From Gemella haemolysans (GTDB lineage: Bacteria; Bacillota; Bacilli; Staphylococcales; Gemellaceae), in the NCBI RefSeq assembly GCF_012273215.1, contig NZ_CP050965.1:1596541-1660540 (forward strand): a stretch of 64,000 nt of DNA, written 5' to 3'. The translations under genes were made by a program, and so were the position numbers. Shown here in pieces: positions 9,267 through 17,841 of this stretch (positions are counted from its first letter, which is position 1; each line of letters opens with the position of its first letter). The notes under the pieces are model-generated. The model ran no database searches and had not been told where the DNA came from. It saw nothing but the letters and a program-made list of their open reading frames with translations.

Positions 9267-10553
9267 TTAGAAAGTTTTGGCACTTAAGTAACCAAATCCA
9301 GTTTCGTTAGTAGCACCTGTAATAGCTTGGATTTCTACTTCGATAGTTCCATCTTCTCTTAATGAATCTTGGTTACCACCAGCAATTACGTTTACTACAT
9401 CAATGTGTCCTATAATTTTATCTAGTTTTGGTAATACTACTACTTGGTTAGCATTTCCACCTGTAACTACAGCATTAGCCGCAACATCAGCGTCAGCTAA
9501 ACTTTGGCTAGCTCCATCACGACCTGCATATTCATCTGTTACGATAACAGTTTTAACTTGTTCCGCTTCAATTTTTTTACAGTTCATAATTAAGTCAGTA
9601 TCTGGATTACCAAATCCTTCTTGAGATACGATTACCGCATCTAAGTTTAAGTAACGACAAAGTTTTGCTGTCCAGTTAGACGAACGTTCTTTATCCATTA
9701 AATAAACATTTTCATTAGTAATTATTACACCTAAGAAGTTAATTTCTTTACCATGTTTTTTATATAGGTCTTCAATAACTCCATTGTTTAAGTGTACATA
9801 AGTTGGGTTTTTATCACATGCCGATACACAGTTACCACTTACAATAGCACCATCCATGACTTCTGTTGGATATAGGATAGTTGGTACTATTTGTTTTGCA
9901 TCAACACCGTATACATAAGTATCATGTAATAGTCCTTGAGTTTGAAGCATGTATACATATCCTACTTTTGGAAGATCTGGATATTCAGCAATTTGTTCTA
10001 ATAGCGGTTTTGTTTCATACACTTCTACTTCTTCGGGTTCTAATGTACGAGCTAATTCTGCAATATATCTTGCAGCTTTAAATCCGATATAACGAACTGC
10101 TTTTTCATGTTCATGTTGTTTAATTCCTTCTTTTGGTTCAGCTATAACGATTAGGTTATTTGTTTTTGAAAATGGAGTATATTCAGCTCCAACACCTGTC
10201 ATATCGATGATACCTTCTTGGAATCCTACTATTTTACCAGTAGTTACAACAGCCATACCTTTAAGGGCGATAGTGCGTCCTTCTCCTACAGTATCTACTT
10301 TTGAAAGTATACCAGGGAATATTCCACCACGTCCTTCAACTTTTACACGAGGTTCAATTACATCCTTAACCGGAGTAATACGAACACTTTCACCAGGACG
10401 AGCAATTTCTAAATCAACAGATTCAATTGCATCATCCTCAAAAACAGCTTTTACAAGCTCTTCTTTATTTACATATAATACATTTGCCTCAATTTTTGAT
10501 TCTGCAGCAAATTGTATATCTTTAATATGAATCTTTCCTAATTCAAGACGCAT
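9267..10553 (-). CDS. grdE: Glycine reductase component B proprotein (GrdE)
   Basis: 428-residue proprotein that self-cleaves into beta (N-terminal) and alpha (C-terminal) chains. Cleavage occurs before a cysteine that becomes the substrate-binding pyruvoyl group: VSGNCVSACDKNPTY, with Asn241-Cys242 by my count, the position established for clostridial GrdE. The pyruvoyl forms a Schiff base with glycine, which GrdB then reduces. Length and ends match the family (MRLELGKIHIKDIQFA start). Second half of the B component; between trxA and grdA in the operon. Confidence 0.95.
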   Translation of the reverse strand: MRLELGKIHIKDIQFAAESKIEANVLYVNKEELVKAVFEDDAIESVDLEIARPGESVRITPVKDVIEPRVKVEGRGGIFPGILSKVDTVGEGRTIALKGMAVVTTGKIVGFQEGIIDMTGVGAEYTPFSKTNNLIVIAEPKEGIKQHEHEKAVRYIGFKAARYIAELARTLEPEEVEVYETKPLLEQIAEYPDLPKVGYVYMLQTQGLLHDTYVYGVDAKQIVPTILYPTEVMDGAIVSGNCVSACDKNPTYVHLNNGVIEDLYKKHGKEINFLGVIITNENVYLMDKERSSNWTAKLCRYLNLDAVIVSQEGFGNPDTDLIMNCKKIEAEQVKTVIVTDEYAGRDGASQSLADADVAANAVVTGGNANQVVVLPKLDKIIGHIDVVNVIAGGNQDSLREDGTIEVEIQAITGATNETGFGYLSAKTF

Positions 10554-10579
10554 ACCTAATACCTCCCTTTGAGTTAATT

Positions 10580-10897
10580 TTAATAATATTTTTTAATCAT
10601 AGCTTCAATATTAGGAATAGTTGCATCGTCTTTAGTTACTTCTTCGACTTTGCTACCATCTTTATATATCGCTAATGTTGGTAACCCTAAAACTTTTTGT
10701 TTAATAGCAAGTCTTCTTGCTTTTGTTGTATCTAGAGATGTGAATTTGATTTTATCTCCATATGTTTCTGCCAATTTGTGTACATCAGGCATAAGAGCTT
10801 TACACGGTTCACAACCTTGGCTCCAGAAGTCTACAAACACATATCCTTCTGCTTCCAATACTTCTTGTTCAAAGTTTTCTTTATTAAGTTCTAACAT
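10580..10897 (-). CDS. trxA: Thioredoxin of the glycine reductase operon
   Basis: 105 residues, thioredoxin fold, with redox motif [15 protein letters not shown] (Cys29 and Cys32) instead of the usual WCGPC. The GCEPC variant is typical of thioredoxins encoded inside grd operons. It would re-reduce GrdA and the other components after each turnover, taking electrons from the adjacent TrxB. Strong ribosome site (AAAAGGAG) upstream; 26 bp before grdE. Confidence 0.92.
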   Translation of the reverse strand: MLELNKENFEQEVLEAEGYVFVDFWSQGCEPCKALMPDVHKLAETYGDKIKFTSLDTTKARRLAIKQKVLGLPTLAIYKDGSKVEEVTKDDATIPNIEAMIKKYY

Positions 10898-10933
10898 TTT
10901 CTTTTTCTCCTTTTGTTATTTTATTTTTAAATT

Positions 10934-11878
10934 TTATTCAAATTTCTCAGCAATATATTTTTCAGCGCGAATCGCTGCTACAGCTCCGTCTGATACCGCA
11001 GTAACTACTTGACGGATATCTTTAACACGACAGTCACCAGCTACAAATACACCATCTACATTTGTTCTAGTATCTTCACCAGCTTTAATGTATCCATCTT
11101 CTGTCATTTCAACTTTTCCTTCAAATAATTTTGTTTGAGGAATGTATCCGATAAAGAAGAATAATCCCATTGTTCCATCTTCTTCGTCAGCTTCAATTAC
11201 ATATTCTTCACCAGTTATTAAATTTTTCAATCTAATAGCTTCTAAAATACCATCTCCAATTGCTTCTGTAACTACAGTATTTCCTAAAATTTCAATTTTT
11301 GGATTGTTTTTAGCTTTTTCTGCAGTAACTTTTTCACAACGAACATTTTCTCTACGATATACAATTGTTACTTTACGAGCAAATTTAGTTAAGAATAAAG
11401 CTTCTTCCACAGCACTATTAGCTCCACCAACTACATAAACATCAAGCCCTTCAAAAAAGTCACCATCACAAGTTGCACAGTAAGAAATACCTTTACTTTC
11501 TAACTCTTTAATTCCTGGTGCATCTAATTTTCTTGGAGACGCTCCTGTAGCAATAATTACTGTTTTAGCAGTATAATCACCACTTACGCAAGTAACTACT
11601 TTTTCATCTCCCTCAAGTTCAACATTAAGAACTTCATCTTGTTTTATTTCAGCTCCGAAACTCTTAGCTTGTTCAACCATTCTTGCTGTTACACGAGGTC
11701 CTGTTGGATCTTCCACCGCTCCAGGGTAGTTTTCAATTAAGTGCGTAATCGCAGCTTGTCCCCCATTTTTAGATTTTTCAAGAACCAAGGTACTTAATTT
11801 CGCACGTGAAGCATACAAAGCAGCAGATAAACCAGCTGGTCCTGAACCTATAATAATTACATCATAATGTCTACTCAT
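10934..11878 (-). CDS. trxB: Thioredoxin reductase (NADPH)
   Basis: 314-residue flavoprotein. It shows the N-terminal FAD-binding motif IIGSGPAGLSAALYASRA, the redox pair SYCATCDGDFF, a second dinucleotide-binding motif VVGGANSAVEEALFL and the C-terminal VFVAGDCR of low-Mr thioredoxin reductases. It carries reducing power from NAD(P)H to the TrxA encoded next to it and so into glycine reductase. Located 24 bp after grdX and 36 bp before trxA, as in clostridial grd operons. AAAGGAGAATAATT precedes the ATG. Confidence 0.95.
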   Translation of the reverse strand: MSRHYDVIIIGSGPAGLSAALYASRAKLSTLVLEKSKNGGQAAITHLIENYPGAVEDPTGPRVTARMVEQAKSFGAEIKQDEVLNVELEGDEKVVTCVSGDYTAKTVIIATGASPRKLDAPGIKELESKGISYCATCDGDFFEGLDVYVVGGANSAVEEALFLTKFARKVTIVYRRENVRCEKVTAEKAKNNPKIEILGNTVVTEAIGDGILEAIRLKNLITGEEYVIEADEEDGTMGLFFFIGYIPQTKLFEGKVEMTEDGYIKAGEDTRTNVDGVFVAGDCRVKDIRQVVTAVSDGAVAAIRAEKYIAEKFE

Positions 11879-11902
11879 AATTATTCTCCTTTTATTTATT
11901 AT

Positions 11903-12271
11903 TTATAAAATTCTATTTATCGCATTTATTATTAAATCATGATCGATGACACTAAAATCATCTTTTACTCTATCAGTCCACTGAGGCACTTCTCTATTAT
12001 TTCTAAATTTTTTAAATGTTAATACCGCATCTGAGATTAAATTAACCGACGTTATATCCAAAGAATTATTTTCTTTTATGACAATCGTCCTATAAATCGT
12101 TTCATTTGGTTTCACACTACCATAAAGAGGATGTGTTACTATCTCCCAGTTTTCATGAACATAGTCTCTTACCTTTCTTAAGATATCTATATAACTCACA
12201 TCTAAATACTCAATTTCTATATCTTTTAAGTTCTCCTCAATAAATTTTGGATTGTTAGTTATTAGTTTCAT
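11903..12271 (-). CDS. grdX: GrdX family protein
   Basis: 122-residue soluble protein of unknown biochemical role, recognised by its start MKLITNNPKFIEENLKDIEI and its place as first gene of a glycine reductase operon, where GrdX proteins characteristically occur. No catalytic motif or membrane segment is visible. The ATG at 12271 has TAGGAGGAG upstream, directly after the terminator of the riboswitch leader. It is therefore the first gene made when glycine is present. Confidence 0.82.
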   Translation of the reverse strand: MKLITNNPKFIEENLKDIEIEYLDVSYIDILRKVRDYVHENWEIVTHPLYGSVKPNETIYRTIVIKENNSLDITSVNLISDAVLTFKKFRNNREVPQWTDRVKDDFSVIDHDLIINAINRIL

Positions 12272-12283
12272 GTTACTCCTCCT

Positions 12284-12324
12284 AAAAAATAAAAAACAGA
12301 AAGAAAGTTAGCTTTCTCCCTGTT
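12284..12324 (-). terminator. Riboswitch expression-platform terminator of the grd operon
   Basis: In the minus-strand transcript AACAGGGAGAAAG pairs with CUUUCUUUCUGUU over 13 positions (two G-U), loop of four, then a U-rich run. It lies between the glycine aptamer and grdX, so it is the off-state terminator that glycine binding would prevent. Confidence 0.85.
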
Positions 12325-12440
12325 GTCTCGCTTCAGAGTTCTGTCCTAGTATGGTCTTTTTACCTGAGAATTTCATTAATATTTGCCAAATATTAACTTG
12401 TACCTTCGGTGTCTTGCGTCCTCTCCCACACTACTCTTAC
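12325..12440 (-). ncRNA. Glycine riboswitch (gcvT-type aptamer) upstream of grdX
   Basis: Reading the minus strand: GTGGGAGAGGACGC, then ACACCGAAGGTACAAG, a hairpin around AATATT, AATTCTCAGGTAAAAAGACC, then CAGAACTCTG. These are the conserved blocks of glycine aptamers (GGAGAG, CACCGAAG, CTCAGGTAAA-GACAGA). I see one clear aptamer; the second of the usual tandem pair is not evident. The intrinsic terminator directly downstream makes it a transcriptional ON switch for glycine catabolism, which fits a grd operon. Confidence 0.88.
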
Positions 12441-12451
12441 AGTATATTTCC

Positions 12452-12480
12452 TTATATTTTTATTTTATACTATTTCTCAA
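12452..12480 (-). promoter_or_regulatory. Likely sigma-A promoter of the grd operon
   Basis: TTGAGA (12475-12480) and ATATAA (12452-12457) on the minus strand with a 17-bp spacer, placing the start of transcription just ahead of the glycine aptamer. Confidence 0.5.
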
Positions 12481-12756
12481 ATAAATTAAAACGTTTTCTT
12501 AAGCGTTATAGTTGGTTCTCTAAAATATCTTAGCATAAAGATTTACATAAAATATAATTAATTTTTAAGAAACCTCATTTTTAAGCTTTTGTATTTTAAA
12601 ATATAAAAAATATATTAATTTTTTTGATGTACCATTTTTATAATGTTAATGAATCATAGTATTGCAAATACAATATATATGATTTATATAAATACATAAC
12701 AAATAATATAAATATGAAAATAATTCGAATGTTTTTCAAGTAATTGAAAGTTTCCA

Positions 12757-12785
12757 TTGAAAAATGTTGTTATTTTCGTTATACT
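12757..12785 (+). promoter_or_regulatory. Sigma-A promoter of rarD
   Basis: TTGAAA (12757-12762), 17-bp spacer, TATACT (12780-12785), about 45 bp ahead of the rarD start. The rest of 12481-12756 is AT-rich and holds nothing else I can support. Confidence 0.7.
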
Positions 12786-12831
12786 TAATTTACTATAAAG
12801 TAAATAAATCTATTTTAAAAGGAGGATTATT

Positions 12832-13749
12832 ATGAATAATACTCAAAAAAGTTTAGTAGCTATTCTTATTTGTTACTTTTCCTGGGGACTCTTCCCCATA
12901 TATTTTAAACTGCTAAAAAGCATAGGTGCATATGAAGTTTTAGCAATGCGAATTCTATGTTCATTTATTTTTATGATTTTAGTAGTAGGAATTGCTAAAA
13001 ATAAGAAAACTATTTTTGAAGAAATAAAAAAAATCTGGGATAACAAAAAAAGTTTTTTACTACTAGTTCTAGCTTCGTTTTTAATTACTGGAAACTGGCT
13101 AACATACATAATCGCAGTAAATACTAACCACGTATTAGAAGCAAGTTTTGGATATTACTTAAATCCAATCGTTACAATTATCTTAGCTGTAGTATTTTTA
13201 AAAGAAAAACTAACTCGTACACAGACTATAGCTTGTCTTTTTGTTGGTGGTTCACTATTATACTTATTTATCTCATTAGGGTCTCTACCTTGGATATCAA
13301 TCATGCTTGCATTGACATTTGGACTTTATAGTTTATGTAAAAAGAAAATTATACTTAGCCCTAAAGCAAGCTTACTAATTGAAACTGCAATAGTATCTCC
13401 AATAGCAATAATCTATATGGGTTATCTAGCATCAAATAATTCTGTAACATTCCATACTTTTGGAACAGACACACTAATTTATCTATTATTATCTGGTGTC
13501 ATTACAGCTGTGCCTCTAATGTTATTTGCTAAAGGAGCAACGGATATCCCTCTATATATGTTAGGAATTTTACAATATTTACCACCTACAATGCAATTTT
13601 TCATCGGAATTTTTGTTTATGGGGAAGAATTAAGTGTTCAAAAATTAATATCATTCTCAATAATTTGGGTGGCAGTTGCAGTCTTCTGTTATTCTGCAGT
13701 TGTATCAATGAAAAAACAAAATTTAGTTAGTGAAAGTCACAAAAAGTAA
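12832..13749 (+). CDS. rarD: RarD-type EamA/DMT transporter
   Basis: 305 residues with about ten membrane segments; the start SLVAILICYFSWGLFPIYFK is typical of RarD proteins in the drug/metabolite transporter superfamily. Physiological substrate is unknown for the family. A textbook ribosome site AAAGGAGG precedes the ATG and a good promoter lies upstream. It is monocistronic, between the divergent grd operon and the convergent prd operon, with a shared terminator at its end. Confidence 0.85.
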   Translation: MNNTQKSLVAILICYFSWGLFPIYFKLLKSIGAYEVLAMRILCSFIFMILVVGIAKNKKTIFEEIKKIWDNKKSFLLLVLASFLITGNWLTYIIAVNTNHVLEASFGYYLNPIVTIILAVVFLKEKLTRTQTIACLFVGGSLLYLFISLGSLPWISIMLALTFGLYSLCKKKIILSPKASLLIETAIVSPIAIIYMGYLASNNSVTFHTFGTDTLIYLLLSGVITAVPLMLFAKGATDIPLYMLGILQYLPPTMQFFIGIFVYGEELSVQKLISFSIIWVAVAVFCYSAVVSMKKQNLVSESHKK

Positions 13750-13764
13750 AAATTTCTAAAACAC

Positions 13765-13800
13765 AAAAAGCGAAGTTTGATTTCTCAAACCTCGCTTTTT
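13765..13800. terminator. Bidirectional terminator between rarD and the prdDEF unit
   Basis: AAAAAGCGAAGTTTGA pairs with TCAAACCTCGCTTTTT around a TTTC loop, with A and T runs on either side. It ends rarD (+) and the prd operon (-). Confidence 0.9.
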
Positions 13801-13809
13801 ACTTTTATA

Positions 13810-14691
13810 TTAAGCTGCTTTTTTAAGCCCTTTTCTCAACATATCAAATCCTGTAATTACTACTACTACAATAATTAGCCATAACAAGCTATTTAATGAT
13901 AGAGAAGTAATAAATTGGTATCCAACGATTACCCCAATAATTCCCCCTATAGTTAATCCTATAGTACCTTTTCTTGGGTATAATCCTTCTTTAATAAACT
14001 TAGGTGAACCAATCGCCATAAGAGCTGCACAAGATCCCATCATAATTGGGAATGCTGCTTTTGGATCCATTCCTAATAATGAAACCATAGCTAAACATGG
14101 TGCATAAAGACCAACTCCTGCCATCATCAATGCTCCAAAGATAAAGTTACCTACAACACCTACTACAAGAGCAATTCCTGTTAAGTGTAATGCAGTATTA
14201 TTAGCACCAAGAAGAGCTAACCATCCCATTTTACTAGCAAACATTAATCCTGCAGTAATAAGTAATGCAAATCCCATTACAACTTGAATTTTTTTCTCTG
14301 GTAATTTCGTTACTATACGTCCACCAATTAAAGCTCCAACAACAGCTGAAACAATCATTGATAATAAAGTAACAGCATCAACTTTTACAGATTGAATGAA
14401 TAAGAATGCTTCGATTAATACTGGAATAGTGTGACCGATATTTAACGTCCCTGGTAATAATCTGTCATTTTTAATAAATCCTGTTACTTTTGCTAATAAT
14501 GTTGTTGGTGCAAAACTACCAATACCTAATGTATCCATGAAGTCTGTAACGAAACCAATTACAAATCCAACGATTGGATTAGAATCTTCGCCTACTTCAC
14601 CTTTATTTTTAATAATATCTAACGCCCACATCACTACGAAATATAGTGCTGACAGCCCTAGTAATGTTAATAATATCGTTACTAAGTTCAT
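13810..14691 (-). CDS. TauE/SafE (TSUP) family permease of the prd operon
   Basis: 293 residues, about eight membrane segments, with internal similarity between the two halves as in TSUP (sulfite exporter TauE/SafE) proteins. It begins 13 bp after prdF, so it is the last gene of the prdD-E-F unit. TSUP carriers move small organic or sulfur anions; here export of the product 5-aminovalerate or uptake of proline are contextual guesses. No soluble domain and no frame damage. Confidence 0.75.
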   Translation of the reverse strand: MNLVTILLTLLGLSALYFVVMWALDIIKNKGEVGEDSNPIVGFVIGFVTDFMDTLGIGSFAPTTLLAKVTGFIKNDRLLPGTLNIGHTIPVLIEAFLFIQSVKVDAVTLLSMIVSAVVGALIGGRIVTKLPEKKIQVVMGFALLITAGLMFASKMGWLALLGANNTALHLTGIALVVGVVGNFIFGALMMAGVGLYAPCLAMVSLLGMDPKAAFPIMMGSCAALMAIGSPKFIKEGLYPRKGTIGLTIGGIIGVIVGYQFITSLSLNSLLWLIIVVVVITGFDMLRKGLKKAA

Positions 14692-14704
14692 ATAATTTTC
14701 TCTC

Positions 14705-15724
14705 CTATCCTAATAAGAATCCGTATGTAAGTGAATCATCTGGATCATAAACATAGTTACTGAATCCTAAGATGTAACCAGAACCTGTAATTTCTGGGAT
14801 AATAGCATCGAAGTCTGCTAATTTACGTTCTTCAACAATTCTACCTTTGAATAATGTACCTAAAATACTTTCGTAAACAAAAGGTTCACCTGGTTTTAAT
14901 TCACCTTTTGCATATAATGTAGCTAATTTAGCTGAAGTACCAGTTCCACAAGGTGAACGGTCAATATTTCCATCACCAAATACTACAACATTTTTGAATG
15001 TAGCTTCTGGGTGAGATGGTTTATCATAAATTTCAACTAAGTCTACAGTTTTAATGTGAGCTAATGTTGGGTGTTGAATTTCAATATTCGCATTAATTGC
15101 ATCACGAATTTTTAATCCAGCATCTTTTAGTTTAGAAGCATTTTCTGGTTTAACTTCTAAACCAAGTTGGTCTGCAGAAATAATACAGAAGAAACTTCCA
15201 CCAAATGAGATATCAAATTTAACGTGTCCTACTCCTTCTACATCAAGTTCTACATCACGTTTGTATAAGAATGACTCAACGTTTCTAAATGAAACTTCTT
15301 TTACTTTAGTTCCATTGTCTTTTAATTTAGCAGTTGCATAAATTAATCCAGCAGGTGTTTCTACAACAACTTCTTTTTCAGTAGCACCTTCTTCAACATC
15401 TACCATACCTGTTTCTACAGCTGCTGTAACAGCTGCGATAGTGTTGTGTCCACACATGTTTAAGTAACCACCAGTATCCATGAATACTAGTCCAAAATCA
15501 GCTTCTTCTTTTGTTGGTGGTAATAAGAATGCCCCAAACATATCTTGGTGTCCACGCGGTTCAAACATTACTGATTTTCTTACGTCATCAAGATGTTCGA
15601 TGAAATATTGTTTTTTCTCAACCATATCTTTACCAGGAATTTTTGGAATTCCTGCTGTAACTAAACGAGCAGCTTCTCCTGCTGTATGTGTATCGATAAC
15701 TGAAATCATTTTATTTAGTTTCAT
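14705..15724 (-). CDS. prdF: Proline racemase (PrdF)
   Basis: 339 residues. Converts L-proline to D-proline, the true substrate of proline reductase. Both catalytic cysteines are visible: Cys91 in GGYLNMCGHNTI and Cys259 in NIDRSPCGTGTSAK. The substrate-binding start ISVIDTHTAGEAARLV matches the family. Cytosolic; length normal. It follows prdE by 30 bp in the same transcription unit, with GGAGTGAATTATT ahead of the ATG. Hydroxyproline epimerases are related, but the prd context settles the assignment. Confidence 0.95.
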   Translation of the reverse strand: MKLNKMISVIDTHTAGEAARLVTAGIPKIPGKDMVEKKQYFIEHLDDVRKSVMFEPRGHQDMFGAFLLPPTKEEADFGLVFMDTGGYLNMCGHNTIAAVTAAVETGMVDVEEGATEKEVVVETPAGLIYATAKLKDNGTKVKEVSFRNVESFLYKRDVELDVEGVGHVKFDISFGGSFFCIISADQLGLEVKPENASKLKDAGLKIRDAINANIEIQHPTLAHIKTVDLVEIYDKPSHPEATFKNVVVFGDGNIDRSPCGTGTSAKLATLYAKGELKPGEPFVYESILGTLFKGRIVEERKLADFDAIIPEITGSGYILGFSNYVYDPDDSLTYGFLLG

Positions 15725-15754
15725 AATAATTCACTCCTTAATTATTGCCTTTTG

Positions 15755-16228
15755 TTATTTGTTATTTGCATCTTGTCTCATTTTAAGTTTTAATAATGCC
15801 AATGCCTTTCTAGCATCAGTATAATCAATATTATTTTGACAAACTATTTCTGTTTCTACACCTTCTTCAGATTTATTAAAATCTAAAACGAACTTCGTGT
15901 ATTGATTTTCAACTACAAATTTATGTTTACCCATAAATTTTAGTCCTACGATAGAAATTCCACGCTCTCCTATTTCAAACATAGTATTAGCATAGTCAAC
16001 ATCACTATTTCCCCAACCATCCGCTGAGATAATAGCTCCATCAGTTCTCATTGCTTCTAACCATGTTGCAGCTCGCCATCCAACTAAATGTTTTAATCGA
16101 TTATCCTGCGGCGTTCCTACTACAATTACCCCTTGAAAGTCGATATCAGGATCTTCCGCTAGTACATCTAATAATGGATCTCTAAAGTGGTGTAAGCTTG
16201 TTTCTTTTGTAGATGGTCCAATACCCAT
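15755..16228 (-). CDS. prdE: Proline reductase-associated protein PrdE (PrdA alpha-like)
   Basis: 157 residues aligning with the C-terminal (alpha) half of PrdA: GIGPSTKETSLHHFRDPLL against PrdA CIGPASKETSRHYYREPLV, then VIVVGTPQDN, DGAIISADGWGNSDVDYANT and a KALALLKLKMRQ tail. Its first residue is Met where PrdA has the pyruvoyl-forming Cys, so it cannot make that cofactor. Gap to prdD is 14 bp. Precise function is not established; a structural or accessory role with PrdD is inferred. Confidence 0.85.
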   Translation of the reverse strand: MGIGPSTKETSLHHFRDPLLDVLAEDPDIDFQGVIVVGTPQDNRLKHLVGWRAATWLEAMRTDGAIISADGWGNSDVDYANTMFEIGERGISIVGLKFMGKHKFVVENQYTKFVLDFNKSEEGVETEIVCQNNIDYTDARKALALLKLKMRQDANNK

Positions 16229-16242
16229 AATAACACCTCTTT

Positions 16243-16980
16243 CTATACCATTGCTCTTATAGCGCCATCACGATATTCGTTAGCTGTTAGTAGCACTGGC
16301 ATATTGTTCATATCTATAATAGAAATACCTTTATCTATTCCACTAGGTTCTATTGGGAATAACTGATTATCATACATCATCCCTTGTCCTGCAACTTCCT
16401 TAACTAAAGCTACTTTAGGTTTTCCAGGATTTTTTGGATTATAAAATTCGTGAACTTCATCAGCATCACGTCCGCTAAGAACTTTCATCACTTCTCGTAT
16501 ATTTTGTAAATATACATCTGATAATTCAAAAATAGAAAATGCTAAAGCTCTATCAAAATCCACGTCTGATTTAATAATAACATCAATATGTATTAAATAA
16601 TCACTGTCAGCTGGTGATCCCGCTTTATTTAGCACAAGTTGTTCTTTAAGAATACCTTCTGAAGAACCAAATTCATGCATTTGTTCACCTTTAGTATTCG
16701 CACCTGTTAACAACATATATACCCCTGTTAAAGTATGCGTAATCCCTTCACCAAGTCTTCCTAAAACCTTTGTAGATATAGGAACTATATCCATTATAGT
16801 ATTCACATAAAAATCATGTTCACGAGGTTTAATTATTTTCACCTCTACACTTTCAAAAATATTTTTATCATATTCAATCTCTGTTGGAATAATAAGTTCA
16901 TTGTTTTCAATTTTCACTTTTTTCCCTAAAACAACATTTTTCATATGAAATGCTTTTATTTGCAATCTCTCTTTTGACAT
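16243..16980 (-). CDS. prdD: Proline reductase-associated protein PrdD (PrdA beta-like)
   Basis: 245 residues resembling the middle region of PrdA just before its cleavage site: TGVYMLLTGANTKGEQMHEF, FGSSEG, VALVKEVAGQGMMYDNQLFP, and it ends at ANEYRDGAIRAMV, where PrdA reads ILDGGIHALT-C. A TTG at 16989 opens the frame, but AAGGGA lies 9 nt before the ATG at 16980, which I take as the start. First gene of the second prd unit (prdD-E-F-permease), separated from prdB by a terminator. Confidence 0.86.
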   Translation of the reverse strand: MSKERLQIKAFHMKNVVLGKKVKIENNELIIPTEIEYDKNIFESVEVKIIKPREHDFYVNTIMDIVPISTKVLGRLGEGITHTLTGVYMLLTGANTKGEQMHEFGSSEGILKEQLVLNKAGSPADSDYLIHIDVIIKSDVDFDRALAFSIFELSDVYLQNIREVMKVLSGRDADEVHEFYNPKNPGKPKVALVKEVAGQGMMYDNQLFPIEPSGIDKGISIIDMNNMPVLLTANEYRDGAIRAMV

Positions 16981-17008
16981 AACTATCAATCCCTTACTAT
17001 TTTATTTT

Positions 17009-17022
17009 CTGTATTAATACAG
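17009..17022. promoter_or_regulatory. Perfect palindrome in the prdD upstream region
   Basis: CTGTATTAATACAG, a 14-base perfect palindrome 29 bp upstream of the prdD start, in the only place where a promoter for prdDEF could lie. It shares TGTAT/ATACA half-sites with the palindrome at the prdC promoter, though with different spacing. Operator function is inferred. Confidence 0.45.
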
Positions 17023-17055
17023 TATGTAAGTTGTTTACTAGTACAGATATTTCAT

Positions 17056-17087
17056 CAAAAAAGAAGAGGGACACCCGTCCCTCTTCT
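17056..17087 (-). terminator. Terminator after prdB
   Basis: AGAAGAGGGAC pairs perfectly with GTCCCTCTTCT around ACCC (17062-17087). In the minus-strand transcript it is followed by a run of six T. It splits the prd genes into two transcription units. Confidence 0.92.
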
Positions 17088-17097
17088 GATATTTCTC

Positions 17098-17823
17098 CTA
17101 CACGTGAGCAATATACTCAAATGGAAGAGGAACTATTTTACCTGAACTTGGTATTTTAATTAGTTGCTCTAATGTTGCTTTTAGAATTTGTGTTTGTTGC
17201 TCAACGTTTCCTGGTTCCCCAGCGTTAGCACCCATTGGTACAAGTGGTGCAACGGCTCTAGGAGTACCGTTTTGACGCACTACTGGAGGTAGTGCTGCTA
17301 TTAAGATTGTTGGAATACCTGCTTCCTCAATTGCTCTCTGCACGATCACGGCAGTTCTGTGACAAGTACCTCAACCAGCAGTTAAAATAACTGCATCAAC
17401 ATTTTCTTCTTTTAATTTTTTAGCAATCGCTGGTCCTGTAGAGTTTGTGAAAGCCTCTTGGTCTCCACCACCACCCATGAAACCATAGTGGAATTCTGCT
17501 ACACTACCGATGAATCCTTCTTTTGCAAGTTCGTGTAATCTATCGATTGGGAACATACAGTTGATGTCTTTGTTAGCATCAGCGTTATCATATCCACCGT
17601 GTGATACCATAAGATCTGTACTGTGAGCAGTATCTGGGATTTCACGGAATGTAGTATCCCCTGCTAAGTTAAATCTTTTATCTGTTTTTAAGTGAACTCC
17701 TGCTGCTGTAGCTAATGCTACTTTCATATCTTTTAACTCTTTAGTTACTGGAGCCCAAACTGGTTTTGGTGTAATAGGTACAAAAATTTCTGATTGTAGA
17801 CCTTCAAATATCGTTAATGACAT
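17098..17823 (-). CDS. prdB: D-proline reductase selenoprotein PrdB, UGA read as Sec
   Basis: 241 residues with selenocysteine at 151 (UGA 17371-17373) in ILTAGUGTCHRTAVIV, directly comparable to the GrdB site TSTUGTC. Translation stopping at the UGA would cut off 90 conserved residues (IEEAGIPTILIAALPPVVRQ and onward). PrdB is the gamma subunit; its selenol attacks the C-alpha-N bond of D-proline bound to the PrdA pyruvoyl, yielding 5-aminovalerate. Third coding step after prdA, followed by a strong terminator. Confidence 0.95.
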
Positions 17824-17841
17824 TCTAATTTCTCCTTCCTA

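Noticed and set aside
12325-12440. Tandem (two-aptamer) glycine riboswitch
   Set aside because: Only one set of conserved aptamer blocks could be found between the likely promoter and the terminator.
17098-17349. Separate small gene downstream of prdB
   Set aside because: Same reason: it is PrdB sequence following the selenocysteine UGA at 17371-17373.
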